Position numbers and translations under genes: made by a program. A stretch of 64,000 nt of DNA from AWTP1-13 sp963840075 (GTDB lineage: Bacteria; Pseudomonadota; Alphaproteobacteria; Rhizobiales; Hyphomicrobiaceae), in assembly GCA_963840075.1 (NCBI GenBank), contig CAWIXS010000027.1, positions 131,737 to 195,736 on the forward strand. The letters run 5' to 3'. This document shows, one piece after another, positions 17,021 to 27,483 of this stretch; within the stretch, counting starts at the first letter, position 1, and every line of letters begins with the position of its first letter. The notes under the pieces were generated by a model. It had not been told where the DNA came from, searched no databases, and worked only from the letters and a program-made list of their open reading frames with translations.

Positions 17021-20000
17021 ATGATCACCACCACAAAACCCCGGAAATCTGCCAAGCCTGCCGCCGTCTGCTCGGTGCCGGAGGGCGAGCCCGTGCCCGT
17101 CATCAAGGGCAGCCACGTCTACCTGATCGACGGCTCCGGCTATATCTTCCGCGCCTTTCACGCGCTCCCGCCCCTCACGCGCCGTTCCGATCAGATGCCC
17201 ATGGGGGCAGTGCACGGCTTCTGCGCCATGCTGTGGAAGCTGCTCCAGGACTCGCGCAAGTCGGCCGGGCCGACGCATCTCGCCGTCGTTTTCGACTACA
17301 GTGAGAAGACCTTCCGCAACCAGATCTACCAGGATTACAAGGCTCACCGTCCCCCCGCGCCGGAGGAGCTGGTCCCGCAGTTCCCGCTGGTTCGCGAGGC
17401 GGTGAAGGCCTTCAACGTGGCCTGCATCGAGCAGGAGGGCTACGAGGCCGACGACCTGATCGCAACCTACGCCAGGCATGCCGTAGCCGCCGGGGGCGAC
17501 GTGACCATCGTCTCGTCCGACAAGGACCTCATGCAGCTGGTCGGCTCCGGTGTGACCATGCTGGACACGATGAAGGTGCCGCCGCGCAGCATCGGTCCGG
17601 ACGAGGTGCGGGAGAGATTCGGCGTTCCTCCCGACAAGGTCGTCGACGTTCAGGCGCTCGCCGGCGATTCGACCGACAATGTGCCGGGCGTGCCGGGCAT
17701 CGGCGTCAAGACGGCAGCGGAGCTGATCAACGAGTTCGGCGATCTCGACACGCTGCTGGAGCGTGCCGGCGAGATCAGGCAGCCCAAGCGGCGCGAGCGG
17801 CTGACCGAGTTCGCCCTGCAGGCGCGCCTCTCGCGGGAGCTCGTCACGCTGAAGCAGGATGTGCCGGTCACGGTGCCCATCGACCGGCTGGGCTTGCAGG
17901 AGCCCGATGCGGACGCGCTCCTCGGCTTCATGCGCGAGATGGAGCTCACCACGCTGACGAAGCGCATCGCGGAAGGCCTGGGAAAAGAAGTGCCTCCGCC
18001 GGTCGAGCGGCCCGCATATCGGTCGCCGGATGCTCCGCGCGAACCGACGGCACCGGCCGCAACCGACACGGTCGGGGCCACATCCCTTCCTGCGTCGGCT
18101 GCGAGACCGCGGGCTGCGGTGCTGGCCGCCGCCGCGGCAGCGAGGGCCGCCAGGATCGACCGGTCGCAATACGAGACGGTGACCGACCTGAAGCGCCTCG
18201 ATGCCTGGATCGAGGAGGCATACACGGCAGGCCGCCTCGCCTTCGATACGGAGACCACCAGCCTCGACCCGATGCAGGCCGAGTTCGTCGGCTTCTCCAT
18301 GGCCGTGGCGCCGGGCAAGGCCTGTTATGTGCCTCTCGGCCATCGCCCCGCTACGGGCGCTTTTGATTTTGCCGGCGAGGATCTGAAGCAGGTCCCCGTC
18401 CGCGATGCGCTGGCCGCCCTCAGGCGCCTGCTGGAGGACCCTTCCGTCCTCAAGATCGGGCAGAACCTCAAGTACGATTGCCTCCTTCTCGCCCGGCACG
18501 GCATTGCGGTGGCGCCCCTCGATGACACCATGCTGCTGTCCTACGCGCTCGATGCCGGCGCCAACAGAGAGCACGGCATGGACGCCCTGGCCGAGCGGCA
18601 TTTGGGCCATACCTGCATGCCCTTCACGCAAGTGATCGAGTTTGCCCCGGGTGCCAGGAAGTCGGACAAGACCTTCGCGCAGGTGCCGCTCGCCAAGGCC
18701 ACCGAGTATGCCGGCGAGGATGCCGATGTCACGCTGCGCCTGTGGATGGTCCTGAAGCCGCGGCTCGTCGCCGATCGGGTGACCACGGTCTACGAGACGC
18801 TGGAGCGACCGCTGGTGCCCGTGCTGGCCGACATGGAGCGCGCCGGCATCAAGGTCGACCGCAGCATCCTCTCCCGCCTCACCTCCACCTTCTCGCAGCG
18901 CGTGGCGCGGCTCGAGACGGAGATCTACGAGCTGGCCGGCCACAAGTTCAATCTGGGCTCGCCCAAGCAGCTGGGCGAGTTCCTGTTCGACAGCCTCAAG
19001 CTCCCCGGCGGCCGCAAGACCAAGACCGGCCAATGGGAGACGCGTGCCGGCCTGCTGGATGACCTGGCCGCCAGGGAGGACCTGCCCGAGCCCGCCCGCA
19101 AGCTCATCAACGTGATGCTGGAATGGCGCCAGCTCACCAAGCTGCGCTCCACCTATACCGAGGCACTGCCGCAATACATCAACCCGGAGACCGGCCGCAT
19201 CCATACGAGCTACGCGCTCGGCGCCACCACGACCGGCCGCCTCGCCTCCTTCGATCCGAACCTCCAGAACATTCCGATCCGCACCAAGGAAGGCCGAGAG
19301 ATCCGCACCGCGTTCATCGCCGAGCCCGGCAACAAGCTCATCTCAGCGGACTACAGCCAGATCGAGCTGCGCGTGCTGGCGCACGTTGCCGACATTCCCC
19401 AGCTCCGACGCGCCTTTGCCGAAGGCCTCGACATCCATGCCATGACCGCCTCCGAGATGTTCAGCGTTCCCATCAAGGACATGCCGTCCGAGGTGCGACG
19501 GCGCGCCAAGGCCATCAACTTCGGCATCATCTACGGCATCTCCGCCTTCGGCCTCGGCGCGCAGCTCGGCATTCCGAAGCAGGAGGCGGGCGACTACATC
19601 GCCACCTACTTCAAGCGCTTTCCCGGCATCCGTGACTACATGGAGTCCACGAAAAAGCGGGCGCACGAGCAGGGCTTCGTCGAGACCATCTTCGGCCGGC
19701 GCATCCACTACCCCGAGATCAACACCAAGAACCCCTCGGTGCGGGGAAATCTGGAACGGGCGGCAATCAATGCGCCGATCCAGGGCTCCGCTGCCGACAT
19801 CATCCGCCGCGCCATGATTCGCATGCCGGAAGCACTGCGGCAGGCTCGCCTCGACTCCGTGCGCATGCTTCTGCAGGTCCACGACGAGCTCGTGCTCGAG
19901 GCCAAGGCTGGAGATGTCGAGAACGCGCTCGGCACCATCACCCGGGTCATGGAAGGAGCGGCCGAGCCTGCAGTTCGTCTCGCTGTCCCGGTGCACGTGG

Positions 20001-20038
20001 ACGCGAAGGCGGCAGACAATTGGGAAGCCGCGCACTAG
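17021..20038 (+). CDS. polA: DNA polymerase I
   Basis: 1005 residues with all three domains. The 5'-3' nuclease (about 25-310) starts VYLIDGSGYIFRAFHALPP and has GYEADDLIATYA and SSDKDLMQLV. The 3'-5' proofreading domain (about 385-590) has an intact Exo I D409-T-E411, Exo II NLKYD and Exo III YAGEDADVT, so proofreading should work. The polymerase (about 620-1005) has motif A with D777 (DYSQIELRVLAH), motif B RRRAKAINFGIIYG and motif C H954-D955-E. A Pro/Ala-rich linker separates the first two domains. It fills gaps and removes primers in replication and repair. The ATG at 17021 is preferred; a GTG at 17012 is also open. Confidence 0.98.
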   Translation: MITTTKPRKSAKPAAVCSVPEGEPVPVIKGSHVYLIDGSGYIFRAFHALPPLTRRSDQMPMGAVHGFCAMLWKLLQDSRKSAGPTHLAVVFDYSEKTFRNQIYQDYKAHRPPAPEELVPQFPLVREAVKAFNVACIEQEGYEADDLIATYARHAVAAGGDVTIVSSDKDLMQLVGSGVTMLDTMKVPPRSIGPDEVRERFGVPPDKVVDVQALAGDSTDNVPGVPGIGVKTAAELINEFGDLDTLLERAGEIRQPKRRERLTEFALQARLSRELVTLKQDVPVTVPIDRLGLQEPDADALLGFMREMELTTLTKRIAEGLGKEVPPPVERPAYRSPDAPREPTAPAATDTVGATSLPASAARPRAAVLAAAAAARAARIDRSQYETVTDLKRLDAWIEEAYTAGRLAFDTETTSLDPMQAEFVGFSMAVAPGKACYVPLGHRPATGAFDFAGEDLKQVPVRDALAALRRLLEDPSVLKIGQNLKYDCLLLARHGIAVAPLDDTMLLSYALDAGANREHGMDALAERHLGHTCMPFTQVIEFAPGARKSDKTFAQVPLAKATEYAGEDADVTLRLWMVLKPRLVADRVTTVYETLERPLVPVLADMERAGIKVDRSILSRLTSTFSQRVARLETEIYELAGHKFNLGSPKQLGEFLFDSLKLPGGRKTKTGQWETRAGLLDDLAAREDLPEPARKLINVMLEWRQLTKLRSTYTEALPQYINPETGRIHTSYALGATTTGRLASFDPNLQNIPIRTKEGREIRTAFIAEPGNKLISADYSQIELRVLAHVADIPQLRRAFAEGLDIHAMTASEMFSVPIKDMPSEVRRRAKAINFGIIYGISAFGLGAQLGIPKQEAGDYIATYFKRFPGIRDYMESTKKRAHEQGFVETIFGRRIHYPEINTKNPSVRGNLERAAINAPIQGSAADIIRRAMIRMPEALRQARLDSVRMLLQVHDELVLEAKAGDVENALGTITRVMEGAAEPAVRLAVPVHVDAKAADNWEAAH

Positions 20039-20268
20039 ATGGTCGCAGAGGCCCGTGAGGCCCCCTCTGGCCCCTCCGGTCGGCTCTGCGCCTGCCCGTA
20101 ATGCCTCCCGTGTCAGGAAGGGATTGCTGTCTGGTTCGCTCACCCTTCGGGCGGTCATGCATGCATCCGTCGTCAGATGCATGATCGGCAAACCGGCTCC
20201 AGCCGAAGGGCTGCCGGACGCCGCACCACGGCGCCCGTTGCAGGCAATGCGCGTGGCAACGGCCGCCG

Positions 20269-20583
20269 CTATTTGATGAGAAACTTCTCGATCTTGGCGC
20301 CTTCTTGCAGCTTGGCATTGAGCCAGCGCGGCTTGCGCCCGCGGCCCGTCCACGTCTCGCCCGGATCATCGGGATTGACGTACTTCGCCGCGACGGTGCG
20401 CCCCTTGCCGCCGCGACCGCTGAAGATATCGGTGAGCTTGAACCCGGCGTCGCTGACCATCGTCTCGATTTTCTTGCGCAGGTCCGCCCGGCTGCGATCC
20501 TGGGCACTGGCCTTGGCTTTTCTCACCTTCAGCTCCAGTTCCGCCAGCTCCCGCAACGACATTCGATCCAGTTCTCTCGCCAT
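20269..20583 (-). CDS. H-NS/HvrA-family histone-like protein
   Basis: 104 residues. The N-terminal half is a charged helical oligomerisation region (SLRELAELELKVRKAKAS). The C-terminal half carries the H-NS-type DNA-binding signature YVNPDDPGETWTGRGRKPRW, whose GRGR hook enters the minor groove of AT-rich DNA. Such proteins (HvrA, BpH3, MucR-independent H-NS homologues of alpha- and betaproteobacteria) silence or tune transcription. The ATG at 20583 has AAGGGGA about 11 bases upstream; a TTG at 20589 is also open. It is convergent with polA. Confidence 0.9.
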   Translation of the reverse strand: MARELDRMSLRELAELELKVRKAKASAQDRSRADLRKKIETMVSDAGFKLTDIFSGRGGKGRTVAAKYVNPDDPGETWTGRGRKPRWLNAKLQEGAKIEKFLIK

Positions 20584-21020
20584 CGCCAATGTGTTCCCCT
20601 TTTGCGCTCCAAATTACGGTCCCACACCTGTATTATTCAATGGCAAAGAAGAGATTAAGCCGTCAATCCCCAATCTTCGACCCGGCCTGCATCTTTAAGG
20701 CACTCGGCTCGCATGACCGATCAAGTCCAGGCACCACCATCTGTTGGAAGCGACCGAGACGGGCTGCAAACAACGGACAGCGCCAGTGTAAGAGAACGAT
20801 GCCCCTTTTGGGGGAAATTTCAATCCGGTATTCTCTGGAAGCATGGGAGCAGGGAGTTCAATGAACGCACGGATTCCGCAGGCGGCTGTAATCTCTCCTG
20901 CGTGCCTCCAGCATTCGAAAACTGCTGCGCCAGGGAAGGTGCCCGGATCACGGTGATGGATCGCCATGTCTCATATTGGGTCGATCGTCCAACGCGGTTC
21001 CCGACACCGCAAGGATTGCA
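20584..21020. other. 437-base spacer, AT-richer than its surroundings
   Basis: The spacer lies between the divergent H-NS-like gene and prmB. Around 20610-20690 it has AT-rich stretches (TATTATTCAATGG, AAGAAGAGATTAAG) that could hold the H-NS-like gene's promoter and perhaps its own binding site. A plus-strand open frame at 20713-21024 has no family features and I do not call it. prmB has its own AAGGA site at the right end. Confidence 0.4.
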
Positions 21021-21935
21021 ATGACAGAGCCCGAAGGACCGGAGCAGCGCCTGGAAACGGTCCGCGACTGGCTGCGCTGGGCCGTGAGCCGCTTCAACGA
21101 GGCAAGGCTCGTCTATGGGCACGGCACCTCGACTGCGCTCGATGAGGCGGCATTCCTGATCCTGCACACGCTGCACCTGCCGATCGACCAGATCGATCCG
21201 TGGCTCGATGCGCGGCTGCTGCCCGTCGAAAGGCTGGCGCTGAGAGATATCCTCAACGAACGCATCTCGTCACGCAAACCGGCGGCCTATCTGACCAGGG
21301 AAGCCTGGATCGGCGGCTGCTCATTCTATGTCGACGAGCGGGTCATTGTGCCCCGCTCGTATATCGGCGAGCTGTTGGGGGAGGGACTGCCGGGTGTCGT
21401 CTCCGATCGGGCAGCAATTCGGCGCATCCTCGATCTGTGCACCGGCTCCGGGTGCCTGGCCATTCTGGCGGCATTGTCGTTCCCCGAGGCCGAGGTCGAC
21501 GCCAGCGACATTTCAGAAGCGGCGCTCGCCGTCGCCGAGCGCAACGTCGGCGAATACGGGCTGGATGACCGGATCACCTTGATCAAATCCGACCTCCTCG
21601 ACGGCCTGGATGGACAGCCCTACGATCTCATCCTGGCAAACCCGCCCTACGTCAGCGACGAGAAGGTAGCCGCCTTTCCGCGCGAATACGCAGCCGAGCC
21701 CATGATGGCGCACGCCGGCGGCGGCGATGGTCTCGACAGTGTCCGCCGCATTCTGGCGCAGGCCGCAGCCCATCTGACCCCCCAGGGCAGCCTCGTGGTC
21801 GAGATCGGCAGCGGTCGCGAGATCCTGGAACGAGACTATCCGCAGCTGCCCTTCCTGTGGCTCGACACCGCGCGGAGCCAGGGCGAGGTGCTTGCCCTCG
21901 AGCGTGCTTCCATGCCTTCGAACGACGGCTTCTAG
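21021..21935 (+). CDS. prmB: ribosomal protein L3 glutamine methyltransferase (PrmB)
   Basis: 304 residues. A helical N-terminal domain precedes a class-I SAM methyltransferase: the SAM loop LDLCTGSGCLAI, the acidic residue in DASDISEAALAVAERN, and the glutamine-methylase signature NPPYV. The layout (FNEARLVYGHGTSTALDEA; PVERLALRDILNERISSRKPAAYLT) matches PrmB rather than PrmC/HemK. PrmB methylates a glutamine of ribosomal protein L3 and affects 50S assembly. The start is the ATG at 21021 after AAGGATTGCA. It is better known in gamma- and betaproteobacteria than in alphas. Confidence 0.9.
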   Translation: MTEPEGPEQRLETVRDWLRWAVSRFNEARLVYGHGTSTALDEAAFLILHTLHLPIDQIDPWLDARLLPVERLALRDILNERISSRKPAAYLTREAWIGGCSFYVDERVIVPRSYIGELLGEGLPGVVSDRAAIRRILDLCTGSGCLAILAALSFPEAEVDASDISEAALAVAERNVGEYGLDDRITLIKSDLLDGLDGQPYDLILANPPYVSDEKVAAFPREYAAEPMMAHAGGGDGLDSVRRILAQAAAHLTPQGSLVVEIGSGREILERDYPQLPFLWLDTARSQGEVLALERASMPSNDGF

Positions 21936-22021
21936 TCGATCTTCTGCTGACTGATATGACTTGAACAGCAGACCCAAATGGACCAGCTAAGAGGGGCTGC
22001 GATCGAACGACGGAGGGAGAT

Positions 22022-23080
22022 GTGAGCCTGTGGAACAAGTATGAGCCCACCGCGGCCCGGACGCACGGGCGGCCGGGGCGCGAGGTCAGGCCCACGAGCA
22101 TCACCGTGGACGTGCATTCGCACGTGAAGGTCCCGCGGGCCGCCGAGCTCGTGAAGCCCCATCTCCAGCCGGCGACCGTGCCCCTGATGGCATTCGCGGA
22201 TGCCGCCACCAAGGCCCTCAACCAGAAGCAGGAAGCCGATATCGCGGCGCGCGCAACCTTGGACCAGAGGCTCGCAGACCTCGACGCCATGGGCCTCGAT
22301 GCGCAGATCGTCAAGCCACCGCCGCCGCAATGCTACTACGGCGTACCGCTCGACATCGCGGTCGAAGCCGCCCACATCGTCAACGACGGCATCGCGGAGT
22401 TCGTGGGGCAAAGAGCGGATCGCCTCAAAGGCTTCGGCACGGTACCCATGCCCGATGGCCACGAAGCCGCCAAGGAGCTCGAGCGCTGCGTGAGGCAGCT
22501 GGGCTTCAAAGGCGTGCAGATCCTGACCAACGTCAACGGCAAGGAGCTGTCGGACCCCGCTTTCGCCCCGTTCTGGAAGAAGGCCGAGGAGCTGGGGGTC
22601 GTGGTCGTCATCCACCCGAACGGGTTCACCGAGGCTTCACGACTGTCGCGCTTCTACTTCAACAATGTCATCGGCAATCCGCTGGAGACGACCATTGCCC
22701 TGCATTACCTGATCTTCGACGGCGTGCTGGAGCGCCACCCGGGCCTGAAGATCCTGGCCGTGCACGGCGGCGGCTATCTCGCCAGCTACTCCGGCCGCAT
22801 CGACCATGCCTGGGGCGCGCGCTCCGATTCGCACGGCGACCTGCCGCATCCGCCCACGACGTACCTGCGCAGGCTCTACTTCGATACGATCGTTTTCACG
22901 CCGCATCAGCTGCAGGAGCTCGTCCGCCTCTACGGCGCCGACCATATCCTGATGGGCACCGACTATCCCTTCGACATGGGGGACTACGACCCCGTCGGCT
23001 TCGTCTGCAACGCAGGTCTCGATGCGGATAGCGTTGCGGCGATCTGCGGCGACAACACCAAACGGCTGCTCGGGCTGTAG
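22022..23080 (+). CDS. amidohydrolase-2 family protein (ACMSD-like)
   Basis: 352 residues of the amidohydrolase/decarboxylase family that includes ACMSD and gamma-resorcylate decarboxylase. The first metal motif is VDVHSH near residue 30; a strand with VVVIHPNGF gives the mid-barrel His, LAVHGGGYLAS the second, and ILMGTDYPFDMG the catalytic Asp. The protein starts at a GTG (22022) with GGAGGGAG immediately before it. The family decarboxylates or hydrolyses small aromatic or pyridine carboxylates with one Zn or Mn; the substrate here is unknown. It stands alone, convergent with rho. Confidence 0.85.
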   Translation: MSLWNKYEPTAARTHGRPGREVRPTSITVDVHSHVKVPRAAELVKPHLQPATVPLMAFADAATKALNQKQEADIAARATLDQRLADLDAMGLDAQIVKPPPPQCYYGVPLDIAVEAAHIVNDGIAEFVGQRADRLKGFGTVPMPDGHEAAKELERCVRQLGFKGVQILTNVNGKELSDPAFAPFWKKAEELGVVVVIHPNGFTEASRLSRFYFNNVIGNPLETTIALHYLIFDGVLERHPGLKILAVHGGGYLASYSGRIDHAWGARSDSHGDLPHPPTTYLRRLYFDTIVFTPHQLQELVRLYGADHILMGTDYPFDMGDYDPVGFVCNAGLDADSVAAICGDNTKRLLGL

Positions 23081-23196
23081 GGCGCAATAGGCCGAAGGCG
23101 CATTGCGCTCATGCGCCTTCTCCCCGGCCGATGCCGATTGTGACGAGGTCGGCTCGGTGCAATCGCGCTTGCGCACGATTGCACCCTACGAACGGG

Positions 23197-24486
<1,290 letters not shown>

Positions 24487-24717
24487 CTGGGATCTCCGGG
24501 ATGTGGAGCGGCTGCGCGGCTATGAAGGCGGGATCTGTCGAGGCGCGCGGGCCGAGGGGGAGAGGGGTGCGGAAGGAGCTTTCCGGATTTGTCGCAGCCT
24601 TTGCATGTGCCTTAACGGCTCGCAAGGGCCACACTGGCCAGCTGGATGCGGCAAGTGGTGACGAATCACTATGTAGCACTTGTGGACCGGGAATAAAAGG
24701 CCCCGCTTGCGGCGCGC

Positions 24718-25140
24718 TCAGAACGGCCTGACGATCACCAGGATCACGATTGCAATCATGAGCAGCGTCGGCACCTCGTTCATGACCCGGTAGAAGCGCG
24801 GGCTGCGCGTATTCCAGTCGGCGGCAAAGTCCTGCCGCCACACCCCCAGGGCATGATGGTAGCCCGTGAGCAGGAGGACCAGAGCGAACTTGGCCCACAG
24901 CCAGCGATCGTTCACGACCCCGAGCGCCCAGGCGAGCCACACGCCCGAGCCCCATACGGCGACCATGGCGGGGGTCATTATGAAATGCAGGAGGCGCCTC
25001 TCCATGACCTTGAAGGTCTCGGATTGCTTGGTGCCCTTCTCGGCCTCGCAGTGGTAGACGTAGAGCCGAGGCAAATAGAGCAGGCCCGCCATCCACGCGA
25101 TGACGGCGACGACGTGGAATGCCTTCACCCAGAGCAGCAT
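24718..25140 (-). CDS. hemJ: protoporphyrinogen IX oxidase HemJ
   Basis: 140 residues, four membrane segments, starting MLLWVKAFHVVAVIAWMAG with the conserved haem-ligand His near residue 9. It includes LPRLYVYH, the HFIMTPAM motif and YHHALGVWRQDF with the conserved His and Arg. HemJ oxidises protoporphyrinogen IX to protoporphyrin IX in the inner membrane and replaces HemG/HemY in many alphaproteobacteria. It begins 10 bases after the hemE stop, so the two are co-transcribed. Ferrochelatase (hemH), often found between hemE and hemJ in this block, is absent here. Confidence 0.92.
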   Translation of the reverse strand: MLLWVKAFHVVAVIAWMAGLLYLPRLYVYHCEAEKGTKQSETFKVMERRLLHFIMTPAMVAVWGSGVWLAWALGVVNDRWLWAKFALVLLLTGYHHALGVWRQDFAADWNTRSPRFYRVMNEVPTLLMIAIVILVIVRPF

Positions 25141-25150
25141 GCCGCGCCTT

Positions 25151-26203
25151 CTACTTCCCTTCTCTGATGAGTTTCACGAGCCGCGCCACATTTTCCGGTG
25201 GTGTCTGTGGCAGGACGCCGTGGCCAAGATTGAAAATGAAGGGCTTGCTCGAGAGCGCCGCCAGGATCTTCTCTGCCTGGCGCGCCATTTCCAGTCCACC
25301 AGCGAGCAACAGGAGCGGGTCCAGGTTGCCCTGTACGACCACCCTACCGGAAAGCTCTCGCGAGATGAAGTCGAGGGGCACTGTAGCGTCGCAACTCACG
25401 CCGTCCACCCCGCATTGCGCCACATAGGCCGGGATGCCCGCCCCGGCACCCATCGGGAACCCGATAATGGGAACCCCGGGATGGCGCTCCTTCACGCCCG
25501 CGACGATGGCCTTGGTCGGCTCGACGATCCAGCGCTGGAACGCGTCGCCCGACAGGCGGCCGGCCCAGGTATCGAAGACCTGCAGCACATCGGCGCCCGC
25601 AGCGACCTGGCCCGAGAGATATTCGACGGAAGCGCCGACCAGGCGCTCGATGAGCGCTGCAAATCCCGACGCATCTGCCCTGGACCAATTTTCGACTGCC
25701 TCCCGGTCACCTGCTCTTCCCCCTCCACCCACCATGTAGGTCGCAACCGTATACGGCGCACCGCAAAATCCGATGAGAGCGACCTCATCCGGCAGGCTTT
25801 GGCGGACCTTGGCGACGACTTCGTAGACGAGATCGAGCTTGGCGCGAGTCGCGGACGGGTGCAATCGGGCCAGATCCTGGGACGAGCGGACCGGCTCCAA
25901 CAACGGGCCCGTGCCCTCCACAAACTCGACCTTCTGCCCCAGCGCGTGCGGAATGACCAGGATGTCGGAAAAGACGATGGCAGCATCCAATCCGTAGCGT
26001 CGGACCGGTTGCAGGGTAGCTTCCGCCGCTAGCTCGGGGGTGTAGCACAGATCGAGGAAGCTGCCGGCTCTGGCCCTTACCTCGTGGTACTCGGGCAGAT
26101 GCCGGCCGGCTTGCCGCATCAGCCACACGGGCGGCGGAGCCAGGGCCTTCCCGGCGAATGGCTGCAACAGCCGACGCGACGCTGATGGGGGCAGCAAGGC
26201 CAC
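25151..26203 (-). CDS. hemE: uroporphyrinogen decarboxylase
   Basis: 350 residues from the GTG at 26203. The substrate-binding signature PPVWLMRQAGRHLPEY and the catalytic aspartate in IVFSDILVIPHALG are present, as are GFCGAPYTVATYM and NLGHGVLPQTPPENVARLV. The enzyme removes four acetate carboxyls from uroporphyrinogen III to give coproporphyrinogen III. The frame is open to a TTG at 26224, but AAGGAG at about 26212-26217 lies inside that extension at the right distance from the GTG, so the GTG is the better start. It is the first gene of hemE-hemJ and runs leftward away from the candidate replication origin. Confidence 0.96.
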   Translation of the reverse strand: MALLPPSASRRLLQPFAGKALAPPPVWLMRQAGRHLPEYHEVRARAGSFLDLCYTPELAAEATLQPVRRYGLDAAIVFSDILVIPHALGQKVEFVEGTGPLLEPVRSSQDLARLHPSATRAKLDLVYEVVAKVRQSLPDEVALIGFCGAPYTVATYMVGGGGRAGDREAVENWSRADASGFAALIERLVGASVEYLSGQVAAGADVLQVFDTWAGRLSGDAFQRWIVEPTKAIVAGVKERHPGVPIIGFPMGAGAGIPAYVAQCGVDGVSCDATVPLDFISRELSGRVVVQGNLDPLLLLAGGLEMARQAEKILAALSSKPFIFNLGHGVLPQTPPENVARLVKLIREGK

Positions 26204-26619
26204 GTTGTCCGGCTCCTTTTTCAAAAAGTCTAGATCTTCTAGTTACTGCTATGACTCTTAGAGGCTGGATTGTGTAGACTGATGGATGGCGAACCTGTTG
26301 CGCACAGCTCATGCACTCCCTGTGCTTGCTGACACCTATCCCTGGTTCCGGCTCCGTCTGCTACCACAAGAGCGAGGAACGGCCACAATCTCAAAGCGTT
26401 GTTGCGAAAGTTGGACAGGCCAGCACCGCAGCAGACTTGTGGATGGATGTGTGCAACAGCTGGGTAAAGCGAGCTGGTGGCGTGTTGCACACCTGGAGCT
26501 GCGATCGCTATCCCCATTTGCCATCTTGTGCGCAGATGTGTTGAAAGACCCGGCCGCCGCCGCGAACGAAACGAGACCCGTGCCTTGGCAGGCCCGGCAA
26601 ATTCTGGTCTTTTCCACCG
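26204..26619. other. candidate chromosomal replication origin (hemE-ppsR intergenic region)
   Basis: This 416-base spacer separates divergent hemE and ppsR, the position of the Caulobacter origin and its Rickettsia counterpart (hemE beside RP001, a ppsR homologue). It starts with an AT-rich stretch (about 26215-26260, including CTAGATCTTCTAG) and a GACTC methylation-type site at 26253. Possible DnaA boxes are only partial: TGTGGATGG at 26438-26446 and TTTTCCACC at 26610-26618, both 7 of 9 to the TTATCCACA consensus, plus weaker TGTGCAACA and TTGCGCACA. No CtrA-type TTAA-N7-TTAA is seen. The assignment rests on gene order. No gene is visible. Confidence 0.5.
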
Positions 26620-27483
26620 ATGATCGGCCAACTTCCGAGCTCCTTCCATCTGCATCTGATCTCGGATGCAACCGGCGAGACGCTGACCACCATGGCCAAG
26701 GCGGCGGCCGTCCAGTACCCCCAGGTTCGCGCCATCGAGCATGTCCACCCCCTGGTGCGCACCGAGAAGCAGCTCGAGCGCGTCCTGCAAGAGGTCGAGG
26801 AGGCGCCCGGCATCGTCCTCTATACGGTGGTGAAGAAGACTCTGATCGCTGAAATCGAACGCCGCTGCCGGGAGCTCACGGTGCCCTGCCTGCACGTGCT
26901 CCAGCCGATCATGAAAGTCTTCGAGTCCTACCTGGGGGCGCCGCAGACCCCTGTCGTCGCCGGCCAGCATATCCTCGACGCCGACTATTTCCGGCGCATC
27001 GACGCGCTCAACTTCGCAATGGCCCATGACGACGGCCAGTTGCCGCAGGACCTGAGCGTCGCCGACATCATCATTCTCGGGATTTCGCGTACCTCGAAGA
27101 CGCCAACCAGCATCTATCTGGCCCAGCGTGGCTTCAAGACGGCGAACGTGCCCCTCGTGCCCGGAATCGAGCTTCCGCCTGCGCTGACTGAGCCACATAC
27201 GGCGTTTGTCGTCGGGCTGGTCGCCAGCGCCGAGCGCATTGCGGAGATCCGGCGCAACCGCGTGCACCTCATCGGCGATCGCAATCTTGCCGATTATGTG
27301 GATCGCGGGCAGATTGCCAATGAGATTCAGTACTCGCGCCGGCTGTGCACCCGCCACGGCTGGCCGGTGATCGATGTGACGCGGCGCTCGATCGAGGAAA
27401 CGGCGGCCACCATCGTCCGGCTTCGGTACGATCGCCACGAGCAGGCCGGCCCCGCTCGCCGGGGCGAGGCGGACCATGGCTGA
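26620..27483 (+). CDS. ppsR: PEP synthase regulatory protein / pyruvate,phosphate dikinase regulator (DUF299)
   Basis: 287 residues. FHLHLISDATGETL at the start and GISRTSKTPTSIYLAQRGFKTANVPLVPG in the middle are hallmarks of the bifunctional kinase/pyrophosphorylase family that switches PEP synthase or PPDK off and on by phosphorylating a threonine with ADP; the GISRTSKTP loop is the nucleotide-binding P-loop. YSRRLCTRHGWPVIDVTRRSIEETAA ends the domain. It starts the operon ppsR-maf-aroE-coaE-dnaQ, reading away from the candidate origin, and overlaps maf by 8 bases. Which enzyme it regulates cannot be told from this window. Confidence 0.93.
   Translation: MIGQLPSSFHLHLISDATGETLTTMAKAAAVQYPQVRAIEHVHPLVRTEKQLERVLQEVEEAPGIVLYTVVKKTLIAEIERRCRELTVPCLHVLQPIMKVFESYLGAPQTPVVAGQHILDADYFRRIDALNFAMAHDDGQLPQDLSVADIIILGISRTSKTPTSIYLAQRGFKTANVPLVPGIELPPALTEPHTAFVVGLVASAERIAEIRRNRVHLIGDRNLADYVDRGQIANEIQYSRRLCTRHGWPVIDVTRRSIEETAATIVRLRYDRHEQAGPARRGEADHG

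Noticed and set aside
16964..19204. 746-codon minus-strand open frame across polA
   Set aside because: Antisense shadow of a polA with every catalytic motif intact.
20713..21024. 103-codon plus-strand frame before prmB
   Set aside because: No ribosome site or family features, and it overlaps the prmB start.
26204..26619. CtrA-type TTAA-N7-TTAA sites in the candidate origin
   Set aside because: None found by eye, so Caulobacter-like CtrA control is not claimed.
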